A stretch of 24,505 nucleotides of DNA from JAGTRP01 sp050259815 (GCA_050259815.1 JBLNBI010000419.1:1-24505), one strand, 5' to 3'; numbered from the stretch's first letter, positions 8,700 to 16,269 are shown. Translations and numbers: made by a program. The notes: generated from the sequence alone by a model not told the origin.

Positions 8700-8882
8700 G
8701 ACGAGGAATAACAGCAGGGACAGTACCAGGGTCGAGGTGAAGGGGAAGGCGTAATTCCGGCCCCGGAAACGGAAAGCCACATCCCCGGGCAGGCGGCCCA
8801 GCTTGATTGCCCGGGCCAGATGGGGTGTGCAGATACCGATAAGAAAGATTGCGATGACCAGCGTCAGAACCCACTTCAACAT
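8685..8882 (-). CDS. DUF2905 family small membrane protein
   Basis: This 65-aa protein has two membrane segments (about residues 3-22 and 47-64). They flank the loop KLGRLPGDVAFRFRGRNYAFPF, whose GRLPGD and FPF features are the hallmark of the DUF2905 family. The function of that family is unknown. The ATG at 8882 is chosen because AAGG lies just upstream and an earlier in-frame start would add a polar extension before the first helix. It overlaps the end of cca tail to tail. The divergent hydrolase gene starts 56 bp away. Confidence 0.85.
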   Translation of the reverse strand: MLKWVLTLVIAIFLIGICTPHLARAIKLGRLPGDVAFRFRGRNYAFPFTSTLVLSLLLFLVSRLI

Positions 8883-8938
8883 GTCGCCTTGCCTCGTGCA
8901 GCGTATCCCCAATTAGAACACGGCCCCGCCGACTCCCC

Positions 8939-9745
8939 ATGATCAAAACCGAATTCGTCGACGGCCTCGAAGTCCTCTGCTGCGAACCCGATGCCGCCCT
9001 GCAGCGCCCGACCCCGCTCCTCTTCGTCCATGGCGCCTTCGCGGGTGCCTGGATGTGGGAAACCTTCATGCCCTTCCTGGCCGAGGACGGCTACCGCAGC
9101 TATTCGGTCTCCCTCCGTGGCCACGGCCGCAGCCACGGCCAGGACCATATCAACTGGCACTCCATCGCGGATTATGTGGACGATGTGGGCATCGTCCTGG
9201 AATGGCTGGGAGAGCCTGCCATCCTGATCGGCCACTCCATGGGCGGCTTCGTGGTCCAGAAGGCCCTGGAGCGCCATGAAGCGCCGGCAGCGGCGCTGAT
9301 CTGCTCCGTCCCGCCCCAAGGCCTGGTGGCGGCGCAGTTCCACCTGCTCCTGCAAAAGCCCCAGCTTTTCTTCGACATCAACAACATCATGGGTGGGGGA
9401 CAGCCCTCGCGCCAGACCCTGCTGGATGCCCTCTTCGCCGAGGACGTTACCGACGAAATGCTGGAAGGCTTTCTGGAGCGGATGCAGACCGAATCCCAGC
9501 GGGCCATCTGGGACATGTCCATGTTCAACCTGCCGCTGCTGCCCCTGATGCGGCGCCCGCCCATGCTGATCCTGGGGGCGGAGAAGGATGTCCTGGTCCC
9601 GGCCTTCCTGGTCCAGGCCACCGCCCACACCTACGGTCTGCCCCATCGGATTTTCCACGACATGGGCCATGCCGTGACCCACGAAAAAAAATGGCCGCTG
9701 GTCGCGGCCACTCTGCGGGACTGGTTGCTGGAGACGGCGCCCTAA
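8939..9745 (+). CDS. Alpha/beta hydrolase
   Basis: This is a 268-aa cytoplasmic alpha/beta-hydrolase fold protein of the single-domain esterase or lipase-like type. LLFVHGAFAGAWMW (HG at 31-32) forms the oxyanion region. LIGHSMGGF provides the nucleophile elbow with Ser100. GAEKDVLVP holds the likely acid Asp217, and MGHAVTHE holds the likely catalytic His244. The full triad is present, so it should be active. The substrate (ester, lipid, haloalkane or other) cannot be told from sequence. There is no signal peptide. The stop codon overlaps the stop of the convergent motility gene. Confidence 0.9.
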   Translation: MIKTEFVDGLEVLCCEPDAALQRPTPLLFVHGAFAGAWMWETFMPFLAEDGYRSYSVSLRGHGRSHGQDHINWHSIADYVDDVGIVLEWLGEPAILIGHSMGGFVVQKALERHEAPAAALICSVPPQGLVAAQFHLLLQKPQLFFDINNIMGGGQPSRQTLLDALFAEDVTDEMLEGFLERMQTESQRAIWDMSMFNLPLLPLMRRPPMLILGAEKDVLVPAFLVQATAHTYGLPHRIFHDMGHAVTHEKKWPLVAATLRDWLLETAP

Positions 9746-9933
9746 GCCTTCACGTCGATGTTCTGGCCCAGGTGGGCCGGATTGTTGGCGGGCTGGGGCA
9801 GGGCTTCCAGCAACTGAGCCGCATTCTGGACTTGCAGGTCCATCGCCTTCTTCTGGACCAGGATGGCGGCGGAGTCGCCCGTCTTGGCCTGGGACAGCGC
9901 CGTGGACAGGCTGGTGAGACCGTTGAGTTCCAT
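9742..9933 (-). CDS. Putative motility protein, YjfB family
   Basis: This is a 63-aa soluble protein resembling the YjfB 'putative motility protein' family: an N-terminal MELNGL..LSTALSQAKTGDSAAILVQKKAMDLQ helix and a tail AQLLEALPQPANNPAHLGQNIDVKA. Small proteins of this group are seen near motility genes and usually end in a similar NPxHLGxxxDxxA pattern. The biochemical role is unknown. An AGGAG ribosome site lies 7 bp before the ATG. A sigma-28-like promoter directly upstream (see 9964-9991) independently supports expression with late flagellar genes. Confidence 0.82.
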   Translation of the reverse strand: MELNGLTSLSTALSQAKTGDSAAILVQKKAMDLQVQNAAQLLEALPQPANNPAHLGQNIDVKA

Positions 9934-9963
9934 GGAAAGCTCCTAAATTGACGTCCTAAGTAT

Positions 9964-9991
9964 ATATCGTCCCGGCCGGAGGACAACTTTA
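9964..9991 (-). promoter_or_regulatory. Sigma-28 (FliA)-type promoter for the YjfB-like motility gene
   Basis: On the minus strand the sequence reads TAAAGTTG (9991-9984), a 12-bp spacer, then GACGATAT (9971-9964). The flagellar consensus is TAAAGTTT-N11-GCCGATAA, giving 7/8 and 6/8 matches with one extra spacer base. Predicted transcription starts about 24 nt before the ATG, leaving just room for the AGGAG ribosome site. The -35 box begins in the TAA stop of the upstream methyltransferase gene. Confidence 0.72.
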
Positions 9992-11146
9992 GAGACGATG
10001 GCTCTGGTCGCCCCGGAGGAAACCCAGAAGAGGCTCCTCGATCCCCCGGCCCAGGGCCATGACCTTGAACAATTCCCCCATCTCGTGGGGCAACAGGAGC
10101 TTGTTCACCGCCCCGGCCCCGCGGATGTATTCGGGGGATTCCGCCGGCAATTCCCCCAGGCGCTCCAGGATGCCGCAGTTGAGCAGGAACTGGCCCTGGC
10201 TGGAGTAGCCCTGGAGTTCCAGGCCGGCGCCGTGGGCGGCGGCGATGATTCCGGTGAAATCCACGTGGGCGGTGATGTCCTGCAAGCCCGGCAGATAGAA
10301 GGGATCCGGGTGGGCATGGTGGCGGTAGTGGCACATGAGGGTGCCCCGGCCTCGCTGGAAGTGGTAGAACTCCCGGCGCGGGAAGCCGTAGTCGATAAGC
10401 AGGATGCTTCCCTTGGCGAGGATACGCCCCCACTCCGCCGCCCAGGCCTGGGCCGCCAGGCCGATTTCGCTCTCGAAGCCGGGCGGGATGCTGCATTGCC
10501 CGGCGATTTCCTCGGCGGCGGCGAGCAGGGCGCCGGTGGCAGGACGTTCTACCCAGACGAAGTTGCCTTCGGCATCAACAGCAACACCCCGCTCCAGGAT
10601 GCCGGACTCGCGCCAGGCGACGATGTGCACCGGCATGGCATCCAGCAGCTCGTTGCCCACTACGACGCCGGAAAAGGTCTCCGGCAGGCGGTCCAGCCAC
10701 TCCACCCGGCCGGCCAGATGGGGCACGGCAGCGGCGAGGGTCTCTGCCTGCCGTTGCCGCAGATCGGCGGAAAGGTCGAGGATGAAATAGCGTTCCGGCA
10801 GGCTCCCCAGCCGCTCCAGTTCCTGGAGCAGATCGGCCGCCAGGCGGCCGGAGCCGGCCCCGGCCTCCAGCACGAAAGCCTCCGAGGCCGCCATGGCCTG
10901 GGCCACCTGCCGGGCCAGAGCGCGCCCGAAGAAGGGCGTCAGCTCCGGAGCCGTGACGAAATCCCCGGCGGCACCGAACTTCCGGGCGCCGGCGGCGTAG
11001 TAGCCGAGCCCCGGGGCATACAGCACCTGCTCCATGAAGCGGGCGAAGGACATCCAGCCACCCAGGTCGGCAATTTCCCGGCGGAGGAGGGCGGTGAGCT
11101 GGCCGCTGTGGGCGAGGGCGTCGGGGGAGGGAGCGGGAAGGGACAT
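9989..11146 (-). CDS. MidA/NDUFAF7-like SAM-dependent protein methyltransferase (DUF185)
   Basis: This 385-aa class I methyltransferase belongs to the MidA/NDUFAF7 group. In mitochondria NDUFAF7 methylates an arginine of the complex I subunit NDUFS2. The bacterial substrate is not established. Family signatures include GGWMSFARFMEQVLYAPGLGYY near residues 29-50, GDFVTAPELTPFFGRALA, and the SAM-binding loop VLEAGAGSGRLAADLL (glycines 96, 98, 100). Later come GNELLDAMPVH and the LIDYGFPRREFYHFQRGRGT segment. It is divergent from the pteridine reductase gene. No good ribosome site is visible before the ATG at 11146, so a leaderless or non-canonical start is possible. Confidence 0.92.
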   Translation of the reverse strand: MSLPAPSPDALAHSGQLTALLRREIADLGGWMSFARFMEQVLYAPGLGYYAAGARKFGAAGDFVTAPELTPFFGRALARQVAQAMAASEAFVLEAGAGSGRLAADLLQELERLGSLPERYFILDLSADLRQRQAETLAAAVPHLAGRVEWLDRLPETFSGVVVGNELLDAMPVHIVAWRESGILERGVAVDAEGNFVWVERPATGALLAAAEEIAGQCSIPPGFESEIGLAAQAWAAEWGRILAKGSILLIDYGFPRREFYHFQRGRGTLMCHYRHHAHPDPFYLPGLQDITAHVDFTGIIAAAHGAGLELQGYSSQGQFLLNCGILERLGELPAESPEYIRGAGAVNKLLLPHEMGELFKVMALGRGIEEPLLGFLRGDQSHRL

Positions 11147-11154
11147 GGAGGAGC

Positions 11155-11181
11155 GGCTAAAAGGCTGAATTTTAGCCTTTT
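11155..11181. other. Two mutually exclusive hairpins between divergent genes
   Basis: AAAAGGCT (11159-11166) pairs with AGCCTTTT (11174-11181) around a 7-base loop. GGCTAAAA (11155-11162) pairs with TTTTAGCC (11171-11178) around an 8-base loop. The two 8-bp stems share bases and cannot form together. The element sits between the starts of the methyltransferase and pteridine reductase genes. Either strand resembles a short terminator or attenuator. Confidence 0.45.
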
Positions 11182-11232
11182 CCGGGGAACAACCGCCGGC
11201 TCCCGCCTGGTTCGCGGTAAACTCGCTGTCCC

Positions 11233-11988
11233 ATGGAAGACCATAACAGCCTCGTCGGCCGGGTCGTGCTCGTCACCGGCAGCGCCAAGCGGGTGGGAGC
11301 GGCCATCGCCCGCCGGCTCCACGCTGCCGGCGCCACCCTGGCCCTGCATTACCGCAGCGCCCGGACGGAAGCCGATGCCCTGGCAGCTGAGCTCAACGGC
11401 CTGCGCCCCGGCTCCGCCGCCGTCTTCCAGGCCGACCTGCTGGATACCGGCCGGCTGCCGCTCCTGGTGGAATCCATGATCGAACGCCTCGGCCGGCTGG
11501 ACGGACTGATCAACAACGCTTCCAGCTTCTTTCCCACCCCGGTAGGCGGCATCAATGAAGCCGCCTGGGACGACCTGGTAGGCAGCAATTTCAAGGCGCC
11601 CCTCTTCCTTTGCCAGGCCGCCGCACCCTACCTGCGCCAAAGCCGGGGGGCCATCGTGAATATCACGGACATCCACGCCGAGCGTCCCCTCAAGGGCTAC
11701 GCCCTGTACTGCGCCGCCAAGGGCGCCCTGCTGACCTTGACCCGGGCACTGGCCATCGAACTGGGGCCCGAGGTACGGGTCAATGCGGTTTCCCCTGGCG
11801 CCATCCTGTGGCCCAGCGACGGCCAATTCCCGGATGCCGACCGTTCCGCCATCGTGGAGCACACCCTCCTGAAGCGGGAAGGCTCCCCCGAGGACATCGC
11901 TTCCACCGTCCATTTTCTCCTTTGCGGTACGTCCTACATGACCGGCCAGGTCCTCAATGTGGACGGCGGCCGCACCGCCCATCTGTAA
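11233..11988 (+). CDS. Pteridine reductase (SDR, PTR1/FolM-like)
   Basis: This is a 251-aa classical short-chain dehydrogenase with pteridine reductase signatures. The cofactor loop is TGSAKRVG (residues 15-22), in which the Arg of TGxxxRxG favours NADPH. NNAS occurs at 94-97. Asp146 in NITDIHA replaces the usual catalytic Ser, as the PTR1 family does. The active-site pair is Tyr159 and Lys163 in YALYCAAKGAL. FolM/PTR1 enzymes reduce dihydromonapterin or dihydrofolate/biopterin to the tetrahydro forms. The C-terminal MTGQVLNVDGGR motif completes the SDR fold. It lies 2 bp upstream of ttcA on the same strand, so the two are almost certainly one operon. Confidence 0.9.
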   Translation: MEDHNSLVGRVVLVTGSAKRVGAAIARRLHAAGATLALHYRSARTEADALAAELNGLRPGSAAVFQADLLDTGRLPLLVESMIERLGRLDGLINNASSFFPTPVGGINEAAWDDLVGSNFKAPLFLCQAAAPYLRQSRGAIVNITDIHAERPLKGYALYCAAKGALLTLTRALAIELGPEVRVNAVSPGAILWPSDGQFPDADRSAIVEHTLLKREGSPEDIASTVHFLLCGTSYMTGQVLNVDGGRTAHL

Positions 11989-11990
11989 CC

Positions 11991-12854
11991 ATGAACACCT
12001 CGAACAACCTGCTGAAACTCAAGAAATTCCTGGAAGGCCGCACCGGCAAGGCGATCGGCGACTACAACATGATCGAGGACGGCGACACCGTCCTGGTCTG
12101 CGTCTCCGGCGGCAAGGATTCCTACACCCTGCTGTCCGTCCTCATGGCCCTGCGGGAGCGCGCTCCCATCAACTTCAAGCTCATCGCCATGAACCTGGAC
12201 CAGAAGCAGCCCGGCTTCCCCGCCGACGTTCTGCCCCGCTATTTCGACTCCATCGGCATCGAGTACCGGATCGTCGAGGCGGACACCTATTCGGTGGTGA
12301 AGGAGAAGATTCCCGAGGGCAAGACCACCTGTTCCCTGTGTTCCCGCCTGCGCCGGGGCATCATCTACCGCACCGCCAAGGAGCTGGGCGCCAACAAGAT
12401 CGCCCTCGGCCACCATCGGGACGACATGGTCCATACCCTGTTCCTCAACATGATCTTCGGCGGCAAGATCAAGGCCATGCCGCCCAAGCTGGTGACCGAC
12501 GACAAGGCCCATATCGTCATCCGTCCCCTGGCCTACTGTGCCGAAGCGGATATCGCCAAGTTCGCCCGGGGCATGGAGTTCCCGATCATCCCCTGCAACC
12601 TGTGCGGCTCCCAGGATAACCTCCAGCGCCAGAAGGTCCGGGAGATGATGCAGGAATGGGATCGGCGCTACCCCGGCCGCACCGAGGCGGTGTTCACGGC
12701 CATGCAGAACATCGTTCCCTCTCACCTTGCCGACAACAAGCTCTTCGATTTCAAGGAACTGACCCTGGACAGCGCCGTAGAGGAGGGCGATATCGCCTTC
12801 GATTCCCCGGAAATGCCCATGGTGGGAACGATTCCACTTGGCGTAGTCCAATGA
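11991..12854 (+). CDS. ttcA: tRNA 2-thiocytidine(32) synthetase TtcA
   Basis: TtcA thiolates cytidine 32 of certain tRNAs using ATP and a [4Fe-4S] cluster. The 287-aa protein has the PP-loop SGGKDS (residues 39-44) for ATP activation. A CxxC pair, Cys114 and Cys117, lies in TTCSLCSRLRRG. A second pair, Cys202 and Cys205, lies in IPCNLCGSQ. These arrangements are the cluster-binding and sulfur-transfer cysteines of the family. GHHRDD follows as another conserved motif. I start at the ATG at 11991, which gives the family's usual N terminus (NNLLKLKKFLEGRTGKAI). It begins two bases after the pteridine reductase stop. Confidence 0.96.
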   Translation: MNTSNNLLKLKKFLEGRTGKAIGDYNMIEDGDTVLVCVSGGKDSYTLLSVLMALRERAPINFKLIAMNLDQKQPGFPADVLPRYFDSIGIEYRIVEADTYSVVKEKIPEGKTTCSLCSRLRRGIIYRTAKELGANKIALGHHRDDMVHTLFLNMIFGGKIKAMPPKLVTDDKAHIVIRPLAYCAEADIAKFARGMEFPIIPCNLCGSQDNLQRQKVREMMQEWDRRYPGRTEAVFTAMQNIVPSHLADNKLFDFKELTLDSAVEEGDIAFDSPEMPMVGTIPLGVVQ

Positions 12855-12926
12855 CGATAGCAACTCCGGAGGGATTTGCTATGATTGTTGCTCCGCAATT
12901 TCGGGGCACTTGGGCTGGGGCATAGG

Positions 12927-13844
12927 ATGGAAGGCATGGAACAAAATCAGGCCGTACTGTTCGCAGATGTTTCGGGCAGCGCAAAGCTTTACGAACGACT
13001 GGGTGAAGCGGAGGCGGAACGCGCCGTCGACCGCTGCATGAAGCGCATGGAGCGCGCCATCGATGGCCACGGCGGGCGCCTGATAAGCGCCACCGGCGGC
13101 GAAGCCATGGTGTTGTTCCGCAGCGCCGACAAGGCTTACCAGTCCGCCCAGGAGATGCTGCAGCGGGTGGCAGACCTGCCGCCGGTATCCGGCGTCCAGC
13201 TGGCCATCCGCATCGGCTTCCATGTCGGGCCCGTAGAGCAGGTGGGGGATCAGGTTTCCGGTGAAACGGTGAACACCACCGCTCACATCGTGGGCATGGC
13301 CGAGGCCGGCCAGATTCTCACCAGCCTCCAGGCCGTGGCCCTGTTGCCTCCCCAGGTGCGCGATGCTGCCCGGGATCTCGGCCAGGCAACGGCCAAGTCC
13401 GGCGGCGTCCAGGTCTATGAAATGCCCTGGCAGAGGCCGGACGAGACCATTCCCATTTCCGTCAAGAAATCCGAGGCTTCCACGGCCACGCCGTCCGCAG
13501 CACCCGTTGAAGGAGCGGTTACGGCCAAGCTGTGCCTGCGCTACCGGGGCCGCGCCTATCTCCTCGACACCAAGACGCCCTTCCTCTCCCTGGGCCGGGA
13601 CAAGGCTAGCGATGTCGTCATCGAGGATCGCAAGGCCTCCCGCCACCACGCCCTCATCGAGCGGCGGGGCGACAAGTTCTTCTACGTGGACCGGAGCACC
13701 AACGGCAGCTACGTGACCCTGGACGACACGCCGGAAACCATGGTGCGGCGCGCGGAGTTGCCGCTGCTGGGCAACGGCTCCATCTGTTTCGGCTCTTCGG
13801 TCAACGACCCGGCCGCCGACTGCGCCACCTTCGAGTTCCTGTAA
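12927..13844 (+). CDS. Degenerate class III nucleotide cyclase-like domain fused to FHA domain
   Basis: This 305-aa protein has no signal peptide or membrane segment. Residues ~6-168 follow the class III cyclase homology domain: VLFADVSGSAKL with the first metal Asp14, IRIGFHVGPV, and VNTTAHIVGMAEAGQI. Key positions have changed. The second metal Asp, normally in GD(E/G), is Gly58 (TGGEAMVLF). The base-selecting Lys before it is Ser54. The transition-state Arg is His120, although Asn116 is kept. Catalysis is therefore doubtful. After a linker, residues ~205-300 form an FHA phosphothreonine-binding domain with GR (223-224), SRH (238-240) and NG (259-260) intact. It most likely acts as a signalling adaptor. 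The start could be ATG 12927 or 12936. It is convergent with the caspase operon. Confidence 0.85.
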   Translation: MEGMEQNQAVLFADVSGSAKLYERLGEAEAERAVDRCMKRMERAIDGHGGRLISATGGEAMVLFRSADKAYQSAQEMLQRVADLPPVSGVQLAIRIGFHVGPVEQVGDQVSGETVNTTAHIVGMAEAGQILTSLQAVALLPPQVRDAARDLGQATAKSGGVQVYEMPWQRPDETIPISVKKSEASTATPSAAPVEGAVTAKLCLRYRGRAYLLDTKTPFLSLGRDKASDVVIEDRKASRHHALIERRGDKFFYVDRSTNGSYVTLDDTPETMVRRAELPLLGNGSICFGSSVNDPAADCATFEFL

Positions 13845-13846
13845 CA

Positions 13847-13881
13847 AAAAAGCCCTTCCGGGCAACCTGGAAGGGCTTTTT
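13847..13881. terminator. Bidirectional intrinsic terminator
   Basis: AAAAAGCCCTTCC (13847-13859) and GGAAGGGCTTTTT (13869-13881) form a perfect 13-bp stem with a 9-base loop. A runs on the left and T runs on the right let it work on both strands. It begins two bases after the FHA gene stop and lies 18 bp from the stop of the convergent CsgG-like gene, so it should end both transcripts. Confidence 0.9.
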
Positions 13882-13899
13882 CTATCCGGCCAGCCGGAT

Positions 13900-14697
13900 T
13901 TATTTGTACTTCTGGTCGATTTCCCAAACCGACTTCTGGACCAACCGCTGGACCAGGGAATCCAGGGTCAGGCCGCCGGACTGGCCGCTGGAGAATCCCA
14001 GGACCGACGAGCCCTTGGCGCCCAGTTCCATCTTTTCCTCGGTGTAGCCGGTCGCCATCTGCTCGGTGGTGTTGGCATTGATGATCTTGTAGCGCATGCC
14101 GATGATCCACACGCCGGTGGATTCCTCGGTCTTCACCGATCCAGCGGCAACCCCGGCGGCCTGGGAGCCCCGGGAGCCGCCGAAGATGCTGATCAGGCTA
14201 CCGACGGCCTTGCCGTCGAAGCCCTGCTGGGCCTGGGCCACCGGCTCGGCCTTCAGGATGTCGAACTTCACCACCCACTTGGTCGTCTTGAACTTGCCCT
14301 TCTGGAGCATCTTGCGGGCAGCCGACGGGTCACCCATGGAATAGGCGAGGGAGAACTCGTTCAGGAGAGGCCCCAGGTCGGCCCGCTCCAGAACCTTGAA
14401 GTTGGCGTTACCCAACTCCAGCTCGGCGAAGTCGGCGATGTTGTTGGGGCCGAATTTCTGGGTGAAGCTGGCGTTGTTGCTCTTCACTTCCCCCGGAATG
14501 ACCACGATGACCGGGCCGGGCTTGCCGGCGTTCTGGTACTCGATGGGCTTGTACATGGCCTTGTCGGCCATGTTGTTGGCCTGCTGGGACGTGCTGCTCC
14601 CAGCCGTGGGCGAGGGGTTGTCGAACACCGGTTGTGCCACCGCGGCCAGGCTTCCCCAAGCTAGCCCCAGTCCTACCAGCAAAGTCTTCTTGCTCAT
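13900..14697 (-). CDS. CsgG/HfaB-like exported protein
   Basis: This 265-aa protein has a signal peptide (residues 1-21, cleavage after AAVA). No cysteine follows the cleavage site, so unlike E. coli CsgG it is not a lipoprotein. The mature part resembles the CsgG family. DFAELELGNANFKVLERADLGPLLNE corresponds to the 'mutual ranking and ERA(D/E)' segment, and TTKWVVKFDILKAEP matches the following strand. A Gly/Ser-rich stretch near 168-185 comes next. MRYKIINANTTEQMATGYTEEKM looks like the 'D.R.vn..TGe' strand, ahead of a C-terminal helix (LVQRLVQKSVWEI). CsgG forms an outer-membrane secretion pore for curli, but no curli genes are visible here. It sits 14 bp downstream of the caspase gene with a GGGAGG ribosome site, forming an operon. 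The function is unproven. Confidence 0.7.
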   Translation of the reverse strand: MSKKTLLVGLGLAWGSLAAVAQPVFDNPSPTAGSSTSQQANNMADKAMYKPIEYQNAGKPGPVIVVIPGEVKSNNASFTQKFGPNNIADFAELELGNANFKVLERADLGPLLNEFSLAYSMGDPSAARKMLQKGKFKTTKWVVKFDILKAEPVAQAQQGFDGKAVGSLISIFGGSRGSQAAGVAAGSVKTEESTGVWIIGMRYKIINANTTEQMATGYTEEKMELGAKGSSVLGFSSGQSGGLTLDSLVQRLVQKSVWEIDQKYK

Positions 14698-14711
14698 GGA
14701 TTTTCCTCCCG

Positions 14712-16223
14712 TTAAATCTGCGAACAGTATTCTTTGTAAATCTTGGCCACCACTTCGTCAGCCTGCTCCTCCACCAGCTCGGAGGCGATGGATTCCACAT
14801 CGCTGCCGGCATAGGACTGCCCGGAGGCGGAAACCGTCGTCACCAGGTTGCCGTTGGCCTTGGCGAGACTGAAGCCGATCTTCACCCGCACTTCGTTGAT
14901 CCGGAGCATCGGATTGACCCCGGCACGGGACTCGATCAATCCCTTCAAAATAAAGTCGGCGCTGCCGTCCCGGACCACCTTGAGGCCCAGCCCCTGCAGA
15001 CGCTTCTGGATACCGGCATAGGACCCGGCATAGCCCTGGGCCGCCTGGATGCCGTCGGCGCCCTTCCTGGAGAAGGTCAGGAGGATACGCTTATTCCTGA
15101 GGGTGTCCTTGCAGGGCGTGGATTTCATGGCGGAGATGCGGTCGGCCTTTTCCTGGTCATCGTTGTCCGGATCGCTGAAGGAGAATGTCTTGCCAGCAGT
15201 CCGGGACTGGGTCGCCGGCTTGGGCTGCTGGTAGGACGCCAGCTGGGTAGGCTGGTTGAAGGCTGTCGAACCGGTGGCAGCCTTGCCTGGGCCGCCGAGG
15301 CTGCGCATACGGTTGTCGGCCAGGTCGGCGAAGCGGCCCTTGGGATACTTCTTCAGGTAGGAGGCCAGGTCGGCCGGGTCGTTGCTGGCCTTGACGCTGT
15401 TCCAGTACTCCAGCTCGATGGTGGCCTCGTCGGTGGTCTGCATGGCCGTCTGCTGGCCGGGCTCCGGGGTGATGAAATAGAAGTCGCCGGTCAGGGAAGT
15501 GTTTTCCCAGGGAATCTGGGCGCCCGCCGAGTCTTTCTCGACTCCGGCCCGCACCCGCTTGAACACGTCCTCGACCTTGAGGCCCGGCTGCTTGACGGTA
15601 CGCAGGAAGTGCTCCGTGAACAGGCCGTTGTTACCGGAACCGTCCGACGCGGTCTTGCCCGGGGCCGTGGCGAAGGCGATGAGGGTGCCCTTGCCGGCGT
15701 TCATCTGGGCCAGGCCCCCAGCGGTGGAGCGGCTCTTGCGCTTGACGAAGGGGTTGTCCCGGCAGGCGTCCAGGATGACGATGTTGATGGGGTTGTTCGC
15801 CGTCTCCATGCGGTCCAGGAGAATGTCGGCGTTGAAGGCCTTGTAGGGAACGTCGTCCTCGTCCTTGGGCAGTTCGCCGATGGGGATGAGGTAATTGGAG
15901 CCCTTCACCTGCATGCCGTGGCCGGCATAGAAGAAAAGCCCGGCGCCGCCCTTGGCGAGGTCCTCGCCGAAGTCCCGGACGGCCTCGTCCATCTGCCGCA
16001 GGCTGGCATTTTCCAGCTTGCGCACCTTGAAGCCGAGTTTGCCCAGGGCATCGGCGATGGCCCGGGCGTCGTTGATGGGGTTTTCCAGGGGATTCCGGTC
16101 GTAGGCCGCGTTGCCGATGACCAGGGCAAGGCGGCGTTCGCCCGCCGGGTTGGCGGCCTGGGCCGTGCCGATCAATAGAAGGCTGGCCAGGAAGGCCAGG
16201 AAAAATCGCAACGCATGCCCCAC
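14712..16223 (-). CDS. Exported caspase-family (peptidase C14) protein
   Basis: The protein has 503 residues from a GTG at 16223, which has GGAAGGGG six bases upstream and begins a good signal peptide (1-23, ending TAQA). The C14 caspase-like domain spans about 30-250: RLALVIGNAAYD, NPINDARAIADAL, GLFFYAGHGMQ with catalytic His102, and IVILDACRDNPF with catalytic Cys154. AFATAPGKTASDG and NTSLTGDFYF follow. Residues 267-309 carry the ELEYWNSV...DPADLASYLKKYPKGRFADLA repeat often found behind bacterial caspase domains. Residues ~370-503 form a separate alpha/beta domain that I cannot name with confidence. A periplasmic or secreted, probably Arg/Lys-specific protease-like protein is expected. 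It leads an operon with the CsgG-like gene. Confidence 0.88.
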   Translation of the reverse strand: MGHALRFFLAFLASLLLIGTAQAANPAGERRLALVIGNAAYDRNPLENPINDARAIADALGKLGFKVRKLENASLRQMDEAVRDFGEDLAKGGAGLFFYAGHGMQVKGSNYLIPIGELPKDEDDVPYKAFNADILLDRMETANNPINIVILDACRDNPFVKRKSRSTAGGLAQMNAGKGTLIAFATAPGKTASDGSGNNGLFTEHFLRTVKQPGLKVEDVFKRVRAGVEKDSAGAQIPWENTSLTGDFYFITPEPGQQTAMQTTDEATIELEYWNSVKASNDPADLASYLKKYPKGRFADLADNRMRSLGGPGKAATGSTAFNQPTQLASYQQPKPATQSRTAGKTFSFSDPDNDDQEKADRISAMKSTPCKDTLRNKRILLTFSRKGADGIQAAQGYAGSYAGIQKRLQGLGLKVVRDGSADFILKGLIESRAGVNPMLRINEVRVKIGFSLAKANGNLVTTVSASGQSYAGSDVESIASELVEEQADEVVAKIYKEYCSQI

Positions 16224-16269
16224 AGCAGTCCCCTTCCGCTTTCCTCCAATGAAGGGGTCATTCTAGCAA

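Noticed and set aside
12859..12892. AGCAAC...GTTGCT inverted repeat between ttcA and the FHA gene
   Set aside because: Only 6 bp with a 22-base loop and no T tract; too weak to call a terminator or operator in this composition.
14634..16178. 514-codon open frame antisense to the caspase gene
   Set aside because: Mirror of the caspase coding sequence; no recognisable protein family, and the caspase frame has an intact catalytic dyad and ribosome site.
16260..16265. TAGAAT as the -10 box of the caspase operon
   Set aside because: No acceptable -35 lies 15-19 bp upstream because the psiF terminator stem occupies that position; not strong enough to list.
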